From JAMQKA01 sp034521835 (GTDB lineage Bacteria > Bacteroidota > Rhodothermia > Balneolales > Balneolaceae), in the NCBI GenBank assembly GCA_034521835.1, contig JAXHMA010000006.1, forward strand, positions 1 through 64,000: DNA of 64,000 bases, given 5' to 3'. Each line of letters starts with the position of its first letter. The stretch's first letter is position 1. Both the position numbers and the translations under genes were made by a program. Under the pieces are notes generated by a model, which was not told where the DNA came from, did not search any database, and worked only from the letters and a program-made list of their open reading frames with translations. This document shows, one piece after another, positions 19,403 to 32,648 of the stretch.

Positions 19403-20656
19403 ATGTCTGAGAAAAAACAATGGCACCTGTTTGAGGCGATCGGTGTGGAGCTTGAATATATGATTGTGGATCGCGATTCGCTGGATATTCGCCCCATTGC
19501 CGATGAGCTGATAAAAGAAGTAGCGGGCGAATACAGAAATGAAGTTGAACGCGGTGCGATCTCTTGGTCCAACGAATTGGCATTGCACGTCATTGAGCTG
19601 AAGACCAACGGTCCGGCCGATTCCCTTGATGGGCTAGATATGAAATTCCAGGAGCAGGTTAACGAGATCAACCGACGGCTGAAACCACGCAACGCCATGC
19701 TGCTGCCCACCGCTATGCACCCGTGGATGGACCCTGACAAAGAGATGAAGCTCTGGCCGCATGAATACAACCCGATCTACGAGGCGTACAACCGTATTTT
19801 TGACTGCCGGGGCCACGGCTGGGCCAACCTGCAGAGCACACATATCAACCTGCCGTTTGTCGGGGATGAAGAGTTTGAGAAGCTGCATGCCGCCATTCGT
19901 GTGTTGCTGCCGATTTTGCCCGGCATCGCAGCCAGCTCTCCCATTTCCGACGCCCAGATTACAGGATTCACCGATTTCCGGATGGAGGTGTATCGCTCCA
20001 ATTCCAAGAGAATTCCGTCGGTAACCGGCCTGATTGTGCCGGAAGCTGTTTTTACAGAAGAGGATTACAACAGGGAAATTTTTCAACGAATGTACCGGGA
20101 CATCGCCCCGTATGATCCAGATGGTATTCTGCAGGACGAGTGGCTCAACTCCCGCGGGGCCATTGCACGGTTTGACCGCGGCAGCATCGAAATTCGGGTG
20201 CTCGATATCCAGGAGTCACCGCTGGCCGACCTGGCGCTGGTACGCCTTGTTGTGGATACGCTCAATGCACTAGTCGAGGAGCGATTAGGCAGCCTGGAAG
20301 CGCAGAAAAGCTGGAATGAAAAAAAGCTCTATGAAATTTTATTAAATGTGATAGAAGAGGGAGAAAAAGCAGAAATACCTATCGATTTTCTGCAGCTTTT
20401 TGGTATTTCAGCCGATACCGAAATGACTGTTAATAGGCTATGGAATTATATTTTTAACGAAATTTACACCACCGACTACGAAACGCCGGACCCGATGGTA
20501 CGAACAGCAGAACGAATTCTGAAAACCGGTACGCTTTCTTCCAGGATTGTAAAGAGCTTTAACGGTCGAACTCCCGGCAAGGGGGAGCTCATGGAAGTAT
20601 ATCGTTCACTTTCGGGCGTACTGTCGGAAGGGAAACTTTTTAAGGACAATGAGTAA
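19403..20656 (+). CDS. GCS2-family carboxylate-amine ligase (glutamate-cysteine ligase-like)
   Basis: The protein has 417 residues and is intact. FEAIGVELEYMIVD at the N-terminus is the glutamate/metal-binding strand of the GCS2 (YbdK-like) family. ISWSNELALHVIELKTNGPA, GHGWANLQSTHINLPFVGDE, LLPILPGIAASSPISDAQIT and GAIARFDRGSIEIRVLDIQE are family signatures that line the active site. GCS2 proteins have a glutamine-synthetase-like fold and couple a glutamate or similar carboxylate to an amine using ATP. It overlaps the next gene by eight bases. It probably supplies a second ligation step to the RimK-like enzyme, not glutathione itself; this is inference. Confidence 0.85.
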   Translation: MSEKKQWHLFEAIGVELEYMIVDRDSLDIRPIADELIKEVAGEYRNEVERGAISWSNELALHVIELKTNGPADSLDGLDMKFQEQVNEINRRLKPRNAMLLPTAMHPWMDPDKEMKLWPHEYNPIYEAYNRIFDCRGHGWANLQSTHINLPFVGDEEFEKLHAAIRVLLPILPGIAASSPISDAQITGFTDFRMEVYRSNSKRIPSVTGLIVPEAVFTEEDYNREIFQRMYRDIAPYDPDGILQDEWLNSRGAIARFDRGSIEIRVLDIQESPLADLALVRLVVDTLNALVEERLGSLEAQKSWNEKKLYEILLNVIEEGEKAEIPIDFLQLFGISADTEMTVNRLWNYIFNEIYTTDYETPDPMVRTAERILKTGTLSSRIVKSFNGRTPGKGELMEVYRSLSGVLSEGKLFKDNE

Positions 20657-21356
20657 AGAGATCGTCATTACTTGTGAACATGCGGGAAATAACGTTCCCG
20701 AACTTTATGAGCATTTTTTTAACAATAATACAGCAGTGTTGAAATCACACCGCGGATACGATATCGGCGCGTTAGAATTAACTCGTACCTGCGCCAAAAA
20801 ATTGAAAGTTACGCCGTTTGTACATTCGGTAACACGTCTGCTTATAGATCTGAATCGATCCCTTAACAGCTCCGAGCTTTTTTCTGAGTTTATCGATTCG
20901 CTCAACGAAAAAGAACGCGAAGAAATAGTCCAGAACTATTATTATCCCCACAGAAATAATGTAGAAAAGTATATAGCCGACCGAATTGAGGAGGGCACCG
21001 AAATTCTGCATCTAAGCGTACATACCTTTACTCCAAAATTAAATGGTACTGTCCGTGATGTTGATGTGGGTTTGCTGTTTGATCCGGATCGAAAAAACGA
21101 GCAGTCTTTTTGCCAAATATGGAAATCACATCTTGAGGAAGCCTCGGACCTGAGAGTGCGATACAATTATCCATATCCAGGCGTGATGGACGGGTTCTCG
21201 ACCTATTTGCGTACTAAGTTTTCCGATCCCTATTATGCCGGTCTGGAGGTAGAGGTGAACCAGAAATTTCCCAAGAATGGAAATGCAAAACAGTGGACCG
21301 AAATACAGGAATTAGTGGGGGATACGTTGCGCTCGGCTTACCGGACCTGGAATTAG
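20649..21356 (+). CDS. N-formylglutamate amidohydrolase-like protein
   Basis: The protein has 235 residues and is intact. The start ATG 20649 overlaps the upstream GCS2 gene by eight bases. ITCEHAGNNVPELYEHFF, KSHRGYDIGALELTR, THSVTRLL-type FVHSVTRLLIDLNRSL, ILHLSVHTFTPKLNGTVRDV and NYPYPGVMDGFSTYLR follow the FGase family, including the metal-binding His/Asp/His pattern. The parent family hydrolyses N-formyl-L-glutamate in histidine degradation, but no hut genes are nearby. In this cassette it more likely cleaves an N-acyl or amide bond on a glutamate-containing product; this is inference. Confidence 0.85.
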   Translation: MSKEIVITCEHAGNNVPELYEHFFNNNTAVLKSHRGYDIGALELTRTCAKKLKVTPFVHSVTRLLIDLNRSLNSSELFSEFIDSLNEKEREEIVQNYYYPHRNNVEKYIADRIEEGTEILHLSVHTFTPKLNGTVRDVDVGLLFDPDRKNEQSFCQIWKSHLEEASDLRVRYNYPYPGVMDGFSTYLRTKFSDPYYAGLEVEVNQKFPKNGNAKQWTEIQELVGDTLRSAYRTWN

Positions 21357-22342
21357 TGGAATACAGTTTCCTCAGTTCCTGCTGATACTTGCTGTATTTC
21401 TTTAGCCATATTACTGTTAAACTGGCGGCGACTTCTTCTATAACCTCGATGCTGACCACCACTTTTTATAATGAGTGTGAAGTAATGATTCCCCTTTCCA
21501 GATTCCCTCCTCTTTTCTATTTCTAAGCTGAATTTCTCGTTAAGCTCCAATCACCATGTTAGATCGTGCACGTTCAAGTCATCAGGGATAGTTTTTACGT
21601 TGTTATAGCTGCTATATATGGTAATATCAGGCTTTGCTTCTAAAGGGCTGCGATTCGCCAAATATTATTGATGGGAGTAGATTTGGGGATGTCATCAGCT
21701 TCGACATTGCCCAGCAAGTTCAGCATCTTATTTTGTTCATAATTTTACTGGCAATTTTGGTAGTTTTTGAAGGGACTATACCCATCGAAACAGGAATATC
21801 GAACCACCACTAAATAGATTCTCAATTTTTGCGACTGCGGTGATTCAGATTTTTATTCACCTCTGTAGACAATTCCTGAACGATTCATCTTATTATCTAA
21901 TAATCGGTTTCACAAAAGGCGTAAATGTACTGAGGTTTTCTAATTTACCCACCGAAATATATCTCCATATAATATGTAGTTGGATGAAAATGTTGCCACA
22001 TTACGTTTTTAAAAACATCCTTCTGTTGCTTGAATTTCGGTCCGTCCATTTCATCGCCTACCCAATTTGGCCTCCTTAAGCGGTGCAACCACATAATCAT
22101 CATTGATGGATTATAGCCCAGCCCAGTTATGCAGCAATGGAATGAAATATATGCTCGCGGGAAACGAAAAATATTGCAGTCGATAGAGACAAAAGCAGTT
22201 GAATATGACAGATAAAAGGAGAATGAAACTATTGGGGATTAATTTTGTTTTTCGATATTTATTGATCAGAAATTTATGACTAAGCTGAATTTGATCTTTT
22301 GATCTTACTGGTATTGTCCAATAAAAAACTGCATTCGGTTTG
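21357..22342. other. Long gene-poor stretch with a decayed minus-strand coding remnant
   Basis: Nearly 1 kb separates the amidohydrolase from yhhQ. The minus strand from about 21790 to 21360 reads in broken frames as protein-like sequence (YSSYNNVKTIPDDLNVHDLT, then KFSLEIEKRRESGKGNHYFT) but I cannot assign it. No complete gene is supported. From 21840 to 22340 I see nothing coding. Confidence 0.35.
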
Positions 22343-23125
22343 ATGAAATTGCTTACAGAACGTACACCATTTAAAAGAGACGCTCTTTTTCTGAGTCTGG
22401 CCGGAGTTTTTTTGACTTCACTCGTCTTGGGAAATGTTATTGGTACCACAAAATTTGTAACAATCTTCTCCGTTGAGCTACCCGGCTGGCTGAAAGCAAT
22501 CACACCTAGCTTGGTTCGCAATGAAAGCACTTATATTATGAGTGTGCCAGTTGGGGTCATTGCGTACCCGTTCACTTTTTTAGCTACTGATCTGATATCA
22601 GAACTGTACGGACGTAAAAAGGCGCAGATGGTAGTATGGATCGGGTTTGCCATGAACGGCTTCATGTTGTTATTGATGAGCATAAATCACTGGTTGCCAA
22701 ACACAGCAGGTGTCAGTGGAGGCACCAATCTGTTTGAACAAGTCTATGAATTTATGGTTGGCAATACTATTGGGAGTATGATAGCCTACCTTACTGCCCA
22801 GACAATTGATGTGCGGTTATTTCATTTCTGGAAGCGTCTTACAGACGGGAAACACCTTTGGCTTCGCAATAATGCTTCTACAACCGTCAGCCAGCTGGTT
22901 GACTCAACAGCCATCCTCTCAATACTCTATTTTGCGGGAAATTTAGGAGATGAGATTAATAGTTTGGGAGCCTTGGCCATACTTATTTTAAACTCATATC
23001 TCTTCAAATTCTTTTTCGCACTTTTTGATACTCCACTTTTTTATCTTGGGGTTAAATTATTTATGGAATATGACGAAGATCCTTCAGAATTTAGCCTCTA
23101 TGAGCCGTCCTCCGATACAGCCTGA
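22343..23125 (+). CDS. yhhQ: Queuosine precursor transporter (YhhQ/VUT family)
   Basis: The protein has about 260 residues with six or more hydrophobic segments and is intact. The start is ATG 22343; an adjacent in-frame TTG at 22340 is possible. SVPVGVIAYPFTFLATDLIS then ELYGRKKAQMVVW is the family signature (the D-x-x-SE-x-YG motif). AYLTAQTIDVRLFHFWKRLT, LWLRNNASTTVSQLVDSTA and the closing LFDTPLFYLGVKL also fit. These membrane proteins import 7-deazaguanine precursors (preQ0/preQ1) for the tRNA modification queuosine. No preQ1 riboswitch was recognised upstream. It lies just before the rRNA promoter. Confidence 0.9.
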   Translation: MKLLTERTPFKRDALFLSLAGVFLTSLVLGNVIGTTKFVTIFSVELPGWLKAITPSLVRNESTYIMSVPVGVIAYPFTFLATDLISELYGRKKAQMVVWIGFAMNGFMLLLMSINHWLPNTAGVSGGTNLFEQVYEFMVGNTIGSMIAYLTAQTIDVRLFHFWKRLTDGKHLWLRNNASTTVSQLVDSTAILSILYFAGNLGDEINSLGALAILILNSYLFKFFFALFDTPLFYLGVKLFMEYDEDPSEFSLYEPSSDTA

Positions 23126-23174
23126 AAATAAGGTAGGACTGTAGAAGATGTAGGAAAAAAAGTTCAGAAAACGA

Positions 23175-23206
23175 TTGACAATGACCCGGGGATAGCCGTA
23201 TATTTG
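23175..23206 (+). promoter_or_regulatory. rRNA operon promoter, Bacteroidota type
   Basis: TTGACA at 23175-23180 and TATATTTG at 23199-23206, separated by 18 bases, match the Bacteroidota sigma-A consensus (TTG in the -33 region, TAnnTTTG at -7). About 210 bases of leader follow before 16S, including a 12-base direct repeat GTTGATTGACGA at 23344-23355 and 23358-23369. Confidence 0.75.
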
Positions 23207-23417
23207 TTTTCCGTTTTGGAAATGGGTTGAGGCCAATTCTCGAATTGATCTCAACCCTATTTTTTGCTCTAGAAGTTAGATGAGCGATTCTAAAATTGTT
23301 CTTTTCCATAGTGAGACAGACAGATAATCGCATAGTGCGACCCGTTGATTGACGAATGTTGATTGACGATTAAAAGACGGCCGGGAGGCGGACTCGAAGT
23401 AATTTGGTGTTATATAT

Positions 23418-24959
<1,542 letters not shown>

Positions 24960-25075
24960 CGGAGAGTAGCCTCTCTGGCCGTGGTCGCCTGTGCGATTAT
25001 CTGTCTGTCTGCTGTGGGAGCGAGCCAGGCGGCGCTGGCCGCCGGCAGGGCAATCCCCTGCAGGGGGTCGCACTT

Positions 25076-25149
<74 letters not shown>

Positions 25150-25171
25150 CTGAGGTCCGCTGGGGCCAATG

Positions 25172-25248
25172 GGGGCTATAGCTCAGTTGGCTAGAGCATC
25201 TGCTTTGCAAGCAGAGGGTCGTCGGTTCGAATCCGACTAGCTCCACCA
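25172..25248 (+). tRNA. tRNA-Ala (TGC)
   Basis: The cloverleaf has acceptor GGGGCTA/TAGCTCC (one G-U pair), anticodon TGC in TTTGCAA, T arm TCGGTTCGAATCCGA and an encoded CCA end (25246-25248). It follows tRNA-Ile by 22 bases in the rRNA spacer. Confidence 0.97.
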
Positions 25249-25642
25249 CAGGTATTGAGTTGTTGAAGGTGCAGTCAGCACCTGGCGCCTGCCGAAAGTC
25301 GGCAGGCGCCAGGTACTAACTGAACCCCCCGGCTTTCGGGCCGGAGCGTGTTCTTTTATGTGCTGCAGGAGCAGGATCGCTGGTGCGGGTGCCGCTGAGA
25401 GGCGAGTACTTGCGGCAGGCAGATCCACCGCCTGCGCGTGTTCTTTGATGTAGTGGGAAGCAAAGGTAAGATCGAGCGTCATCGGTCTGTCTCCGTCCGG
25501 AGCCAGGCCAAGACGACATATCACAATCATACAATACGATAGATTGCCGCTGCCTTCGGGCAGCAGCATCACCATGATGAGCTCATGTTGCGGTCTTGCG
25601 GAAGACCCCGGCCAGTCCGGGGGCGGATGCAAGCCGTATAAG
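25249..25642 (+). other. 16S-23S spacer, second part: strong hairpin and two boxA-like repeats
   Basis: Starting just after tRNA-Ala, ACCTGGCGCCTGCCGA (25280-25295) pairs perfectly with 25299-25314 across a three-base loop, a 16-bp stem. Further on, GCGTGTTCTTTTATGT (25346-25361) and GCGTGTTCTTTGATGT (25436-25451) are near-identical copies containing TGTTCTTT, which resembles the boxA antitermination element seen in rRNA spacers. No gene lies here. The hairpin may be an RNase III processing site or an inserted palindrome. Confidence 0.5.
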
Positions 25643-28547
<2,905 letters not shown>

Positions 28548-28677
28548 TATGGCTTGCATTAGCCCCCCACGGGGGCAAGCCGCCGATTGTGAGTCGGCGC
28601 TCGGCCTTACCGGCCCCTTCCCACTACATCAACGAACCCGTGTTACTGTTATTGACTTTCTGAGATCCTCCAGACTT

Positions 28678-28796
28678 TGAGGAGGTGAGCCACAGCGCAG
28701 GGGCCCCACCCGTTCCCATCCCGAACACGGCCGTTAAGCCCTGCAGCGCCAATGGTACTGCCCGACCGGGCGGAAGCGTAGGTCCTCGCCTCCTCT
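28678..28796 (+). rRNA. 5S ribosomal RNA
   Basis: The terminal stem GAGGAGGTGAGCC pairs with the CCTCGCCTCCTC end. The conserved internal loop CCCATCCCGAACACGG, GTTAAGCCCTGCAGCGCC, AATGGTACTGCCC and GGGCGGAAGCGTAGGTC are all present. It sits 130 bases after 23S. Ends are approximate. Confidence 0.93.
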
Positions 28797-28827
28797 TTTT
28801 GATATTTAGTGCCTGTCCCAAACTCTA

Positions 28828-28857
28828 AGGCTTCTTCGTTATTCGAGGAAGCCTTTT
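28828..28857 (+). terminator. Rho-independent terminator of the rRNA operon
   Basis: AGGCTTCTTCG pairs with CGAGGAAGCCT (11 bp, one G-U) around a TTATT loop, followed by a short T tract. It lies just downstream of 5S and upstream of the sirtuin gene, which argues against extending that gene to an earlier start. Confidence 0.85.
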
Positions 28858-28895
28858 GTATTTTAATGAGCTCAATCGAACGAAAACAATTATTC

Positions 28896-29585
28896 ATGGA
28901 AAAGGTAATCGTTCTTTCAGGTGCTGGGATGAGTGCCGACAGCGGACTCCAGACTTTTCGAGGCTCAGATGGTCTGTGGGAAGGATTTGATATCAACGAA
29001 GTGGCCACGGTAGAGGGATGGAAGTCTGACCCTGAGCGTGTGCTTGAGTTCTATAATAAACGCCGAGAGCAGATTTACGAGGTTGAGCCCCATAGGGGAC
29101 ATGAAACACTGGCAGAGCTTGAGAAGGAATATGATGTCACAATTATCACCCAGAATGTGGATAATCTCCATGAACGTGCGGGCTCAAGCGATGTACTGCA
29201 TCTGCATGGTGAATTAAGTAAGGTACGCAGTGTTGAGGATGATTCTCTGGTGTACGAAATTGGGAATGAAGAGATCAAAATAGGCGATACTGCCGAAGAT
29301 GGTGCTCAACTTCGCCCACACGTTGTTTGGTTTGGAGAAATGGTTCCCCACATGGAAAAAGCTGCTCAGCTGGTATCTCAGGCTGATATCCTAATCGTGA
29401 TTGGTACCTCTCTTGTTGTATATCCTGCAGCAGGTTTGGTGGATTACGCTTCATCAGATATACCAAAGTATGTCATCGATCCATCGCGCCCTGATTTATC
29501 GGATTACGGGGGATGGAACCATATCCGGAAGACAGCAGACGAGGGAACGCCAGAACTGGTCAATCAATTGTTAAGTAGCTCGTGA
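28896..29585 (+). CDS. cobB: NAD-dependent protein deacylase (CobB/Sir2), zinc cysteines absent
   Basis: The protein has 229 residues from ATG 28896. I rejected the upstream in-frame ATG at 28809 because it would read through the rRNA terminator. The NAD-binding GAGMSADSGLQTFRG lies at residues 9-23, TQNVDNLHERAG at 85-96, the catalytic His in LHLHGEL at 104, then QLRPHVVWFGEMVP and IVIGTSLVVYPAAGL. These enzymes remove acyl groups from lysines using NAD. In the zinc module the usual two CxxC pairs are missing: after the catalytic His come KVRSVEDDSLVYEIG and KIGDTAEDG with no cysteine. I recall this as a feature of CobB in Bacteroidota relatives, so it is probably a natural variant and not damage. 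Confidence 0.9.
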   Translation: MEKVIVLSGAGMSADSGLQTFRGSDGLWEGFDINEVATVEGWKSDPERVLEFYNKRREQIYEVEPHRGHETLAELEKEYDVTIITQNVDNLHERAGSSDVLHLHGELSKVRSVEDDSLVYEIGNEEIKIGDTAEDGAQLRPHVVWFGEMVPHMEKAAQLVSQADILIVIGTSLVVYPAAGLVDYASSDIPKYVIDPSRPDLSDYGGWNHIRKTADEGTPELVNQLLSSS

Positions 29586-29707
29586 GAGGGTTACGTGCAA
29601 AAATTTATGACCCGTTTTAAGCGTATTGATCATGTACGCTTTGATGAGTTGATTCATACTACGCTATTTTTTAAAACTGTTAATTTGAAATTTGATAACT
29701 AGTAATC

Positions 29708-30616
29708 ATGCCCAACATAAAAGCTTCAAAAGAGGAAAAAGAAGTCCTGGAAACGTATCTGCTGCAGTTTCTCAACGTAGAAAAGCGATATCCACTGCTG
29801 CCGGGTATTCGTAATACAGAGTCGATGGCCGGATTGATGGGGCTGGAGGAAGATGAGCTCAAAGAAATTAGAACGAAATTTGATGAAAATGCCAAACAAG
29901 CAGCCCTGGAACTGTTAGAGGAAGAGAATATAGCAGAATGGATCGATCAGATACCGTTTGAAAGCGACGACACTATTGTTGCCCTTGGCGATTCTATCAC
30001 CGACGATCTGCAGAGTTGGTTCAGCATACTCGGCTACGCTCTTGACATGACCGTACAGGAAGCAAATTTTACTTTCGTAAACAGTGGTATATCGTATGAT
30101 ACCAGCACCGATGCCATTCGGCGCCTTAACCGAGATTTGGTAGCTCACGAACCTGACTGGGTCATTGTTGGACTTGGTACGTTCGATGCGTTGAGAATGA
30201 ATTTGACCCCTGATAGATCGCTTGTCCCGTTGGCCGAATACTGGGAAAATACGAATGCCATTGAAGATGTAGTTGCCGAGCTTACTGATAACCCGATTAT
30301 CTGGTTGACACCGCCACCTGTTCTTTCAGAGATGTTGGAAGATTTTCGTTTGTTAAATTTTAATGTTTATAACGAAGACCTTCTGAAATACCGAGAGATT
30401 TTGACCGGTAAAAAAGGCTATATCGTAGACCCACGAGGAAGCAGAATGGGGGAAGATAAACCGGAAGCATGGAACTATCTTAACGACGGATTGCATCCCT
30501 CACTTTCAGGCCATAGTAATACGGTCAGAGAGCTGCTTAAAGTTCTGGCAGAAACTGAAAGGAAAGAAGGAGCTCAGTTTGAACCACCCAAAGACTTTGA
30601 TTTGAACGACCAGTAA
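29708..30616 (+). CDS. SGNH/GDSL-type hydrolase with an N-terminal helical extension
   Basis: The protein has 302 residues and is intact, with no signal peptide. Residues 1 to about 85 are charged and helical. The catalytic domain then shows the SGNH blocks: TIVALGDSITDDLQSW (nucleophile Ser in GDS), FVNSGISYDTS (Gly), WVIVGLGTFDALRMN (the Asn block appears as GTFD, where GxND is usual), and the Asp/His block LNDGLHPSLSGHSNT. It is probably a cytosolic esterase or lipase-like hydrolase; the substrate is unknown. The change in the third block means activity should not be taken for granted. Confidence 0.8.
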   Translation: MPNIKASKEEKEVLETYLLQFLNVEKRYPLLPGIRNTESMAGLMGLEEDELKEIRTKFDENAKQAALELLEEENIAEWIDQIPFESDDTIVALGDSITDDLQSWFSILGYALDMTVQEANFTFVNSGISYDTSTDAIRRLNRDLVAHEPDWVIVGLGTFDALRMNLTPDRSLVPLAEYWENTNAIEDVVAELTDNPIIWLTPPPVLSEMLEDFRLLNFNVYNEDLLKYREILTGKKGYIVDPRGSRMGEDKPEAWNYLNDGLHPSLSGHSNTVRELLKVLAETERKEGAQFEPPKDFDLNDQ

Positions 30617-30622
30617 AGAATG

Positions 30623-31300
30623 CTAGAACTCAATATTAACATTTATTAAATCAATGGCAGCGGTTGTTTCAACGGATATAGTCGAACCGCTGATTGTTGG
30701 CTGTTGATAAAAAGTCGGATTCACAAAGTTAACTTTATACCCGGCCTTTTGATCAGAGATGGTAAAAAGTCCCCCTGAAGCCCCACTTCTATTGGAAGCG
30801 GATTGAAAATCACTGGCTCGTTCCGAGATCATAAAGGCGTCGATCAGTCCAAACCCGAAGCCTGCCCAAGCCCCGAAACCGGCACCATATTGCAGTCCTT
30901 CTTGGATCGACTCGTTGGCAATTAGGTTGAAAGAGGTCGCTACCAAGGCCCCGGCTGCGACCCCGTAGAACGTATCAAGCAGGACGATTATCGAGGAATT
31001 ATCCCCATCATTAAACGTACCAGACACATAATAACGCTGACCGGTTGTCGTCTGTGCAAGATCGTAAATGCCCACCGAGAGTCCGTATAAAATACCCGCC
31101 CCAAGTCCGACTCTGAGAGGATCAAAATCATTGGAGTTTTGCAGTGCCATTGTGGCTCCTCCCAGCAGAGTTCCATTAACAGCACCATTCAAGGTATTCC
31201 CGCCAAGTATCTCAATGCTTTGAGCTTTGAGGTTTTTTTGCGCTGTAGATGAAATAAAAATTAATAGTAAAAATGATATAAAAAGGATCGTTTTCTTCAC
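30623..31300 (-). CDS. Exported hypothetical protein, glycine-rich membrane-like
   Basis: The protein has 225 residues and is intact. A signal peptide (MKKTILFISFLLLIFISSTA) is followed by alternating Gly/Ala-rich segments (NGAVNGTLLGGATMAL, VGLGAGILYGLSVGIYDL, GAGFGAWAGFGFGLIDAFM) that could be short transmembrane or outer-membrane-associated helices. The C-terminus is polar. I do not recognise a named family. The coding ends are convergent with the SGNH gene, 6 bases apart. Confidence 0.7.
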   Translation of the reverse strand: MKKTILFISFLLLIFISSTAQKNLKAQSIEILGGNTLNGAVNGTLLGGATMALQNSNDFDPLRVGLGAGILYGLSVGIYDLAQTTTGQRYYVSGTFNDGDNSSIIVLLDTFYGVAAGALVATSFNLIANESIQEGLQYGAGFGAWAGFGFGLIDAFMISERASDFQSASNRSGASGGLFTISDQKAGYKVNFVNPTFYQQPTISGSTISVETTAAIDLINVNIEF

Positions 31301-31602
31301 GAATCTCAGGAAATATTTTGATTAAAAATTTGGATACAATGTAGGGGAATATTCGTTCATGTTAAAACTATAGCCCTTTCGATAACATGATTAAAAATTA
31401 AAGATGCAATACCTGTCAGAAGATTCAAACACAGATTTTTAGTCATAAGTTTTTAAATGGAATGTCATTTCTTAAGATCTGGCTGAATAAGATTTATATA
31501 AGAACGGAGGTTTTACCACTAAGCTTTTACTGATACCCAATGCTGGTAAAAAAGGTACTGTGTCTAAAGTCAAATTCATAATGGTATCGAAACCTAAATA
31601 AG
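31301..31602. other. Intergenic, left flank of the IS110 element
   Basis: About 300 bases of AT-rich sequence with no supported gene. Its right end (31591-31605) holds AACCTAAATAAGTTAG, which overlaps the transposase stop and resembles AACCTAAATTATTTAG at 32896-32911 beyond the other end of the element. The two may mark the element's boundaries or duplicated target. Confidence 0.35.
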
Positions 31603-32648
31603 TTAGGCGGCTTGGGTAATTTGCTGGTAGTGGAACTCCTCATCATAGGACTGCCCGGACTTCCACAGGCTGTAGATCAACAACAGGAGTTTGCGCATGA
31701 CGGCTGTCAGGGCGATCTTCTTGTGGTCGGGGTGTTTGGCCACTAGCCGTTGGTAGAAAGCCTGCAGAGCACGGTTATGCTGGCTGGCGCAAACAGCCGG
31801 CATATACAGGGCCCGCCGAAGGTGGACATTTCCCTGTTTTGAGATATGGGCCTCCCCTGGCGGGTGCCTGACTGGTCCAGAGCTACATCCAGTCCGGCGT
31901 AGGAGGCCAGCTGGTTGCGATTCCGAATCAGGGCAAACCCATTGGTTTCGGCAACGACCTTCAGCACGCTCTGCGGGCCCAACCCGGTAATCTGTCCAAT
32001 ACGCCGGATCGCCTCGGACAGGGCCTGCTCGGACTGCCAGAGCTGTCGAAGTTGTTGGTCGATCTGGGTGATATACGCGTTGATCTGCTCGATATGCTCG
32101 GCCAACCGCCGCAGGCTACTGGCTGGATGGTCCCAGGACTGGCGGGCGGCATGTCGCCGGTTTTTTAATTGGGTACGCTGATTTTTCAGCTGCTGGCGTT
32201 CCCGCAGCAGCAGTTTGATATCACGCAGCCGCTGGCCGGGGGGCTGCCAGCGGCGGGGACGCCGCTCCAGTCCGTAGCGGGCCAGCAGCCGGGCATCAAT
32301 CTGGTCAGTTTTTGATTTAATCGGCAGGCTCTGGGCCCAGTGGTAGGCCCGGCTGGCAACCAGCACGCACACCTGCCGGCCCGCCTGATGCAGCCAGTAG
32401 GCCAGCTGCTCGTAATACACGCCGGTCGCTTCCATAACAAACCAACACTGCTGCAGGTCTGCCCCCTTCGAGCGGACCCACTTGGTCAGCTGCCGGTACC
32501 CGTCTTCGCTGTTGGGAAATCTGCGGGATTGGCTATAGGATAGTTCCCGGTCGGACTTGGACAGGCCCAGCCGGGCCTGCAGGGTTTCCGCTGACACGTC
32601 AATACCAACTGCTTGGCTGTGAATATCTTGGGATTGGATTGGTTCCAT
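31603..32648 (-). CDS. IS110-family transposase (DEDD/serine recombinase), one frameshift
   Basis: The start ATG 32648 (MEPIQSQDIHSQAVGIDVSA) puts the first catalytic Asp in GIDVS. The RuvC-like DEDD set continues with Glu in CWFVMEATGVYYEQLAYWL and Asps in KSKTDQIDARLLARYG. A coiled coil (RERQQLKNQRTQLKNRR) leads to the C-terminal Tnp2 part: IGQITGLGPQSVLKVVAETN, NQLASYAGLDVALDQSGT. The frame shifts near 31840 and continues as LYMPAVCASQHNRALQAFYQ, KIALTAVMRKLLLLIYSLW to the stop at 31603. An open extension upstream to 32861 is not counted as protein because it is the presumed bridge-RNA region. Confidence 0.88.

Noticed and set aside
28809..28895. Earlier start for cobB
   Set aside because: It would place the start upstream of the rRNA terminator hairpin, and the extra 29 residues show no homology; ATG 28896 precedes the NAD-binding motif by the usual distance.
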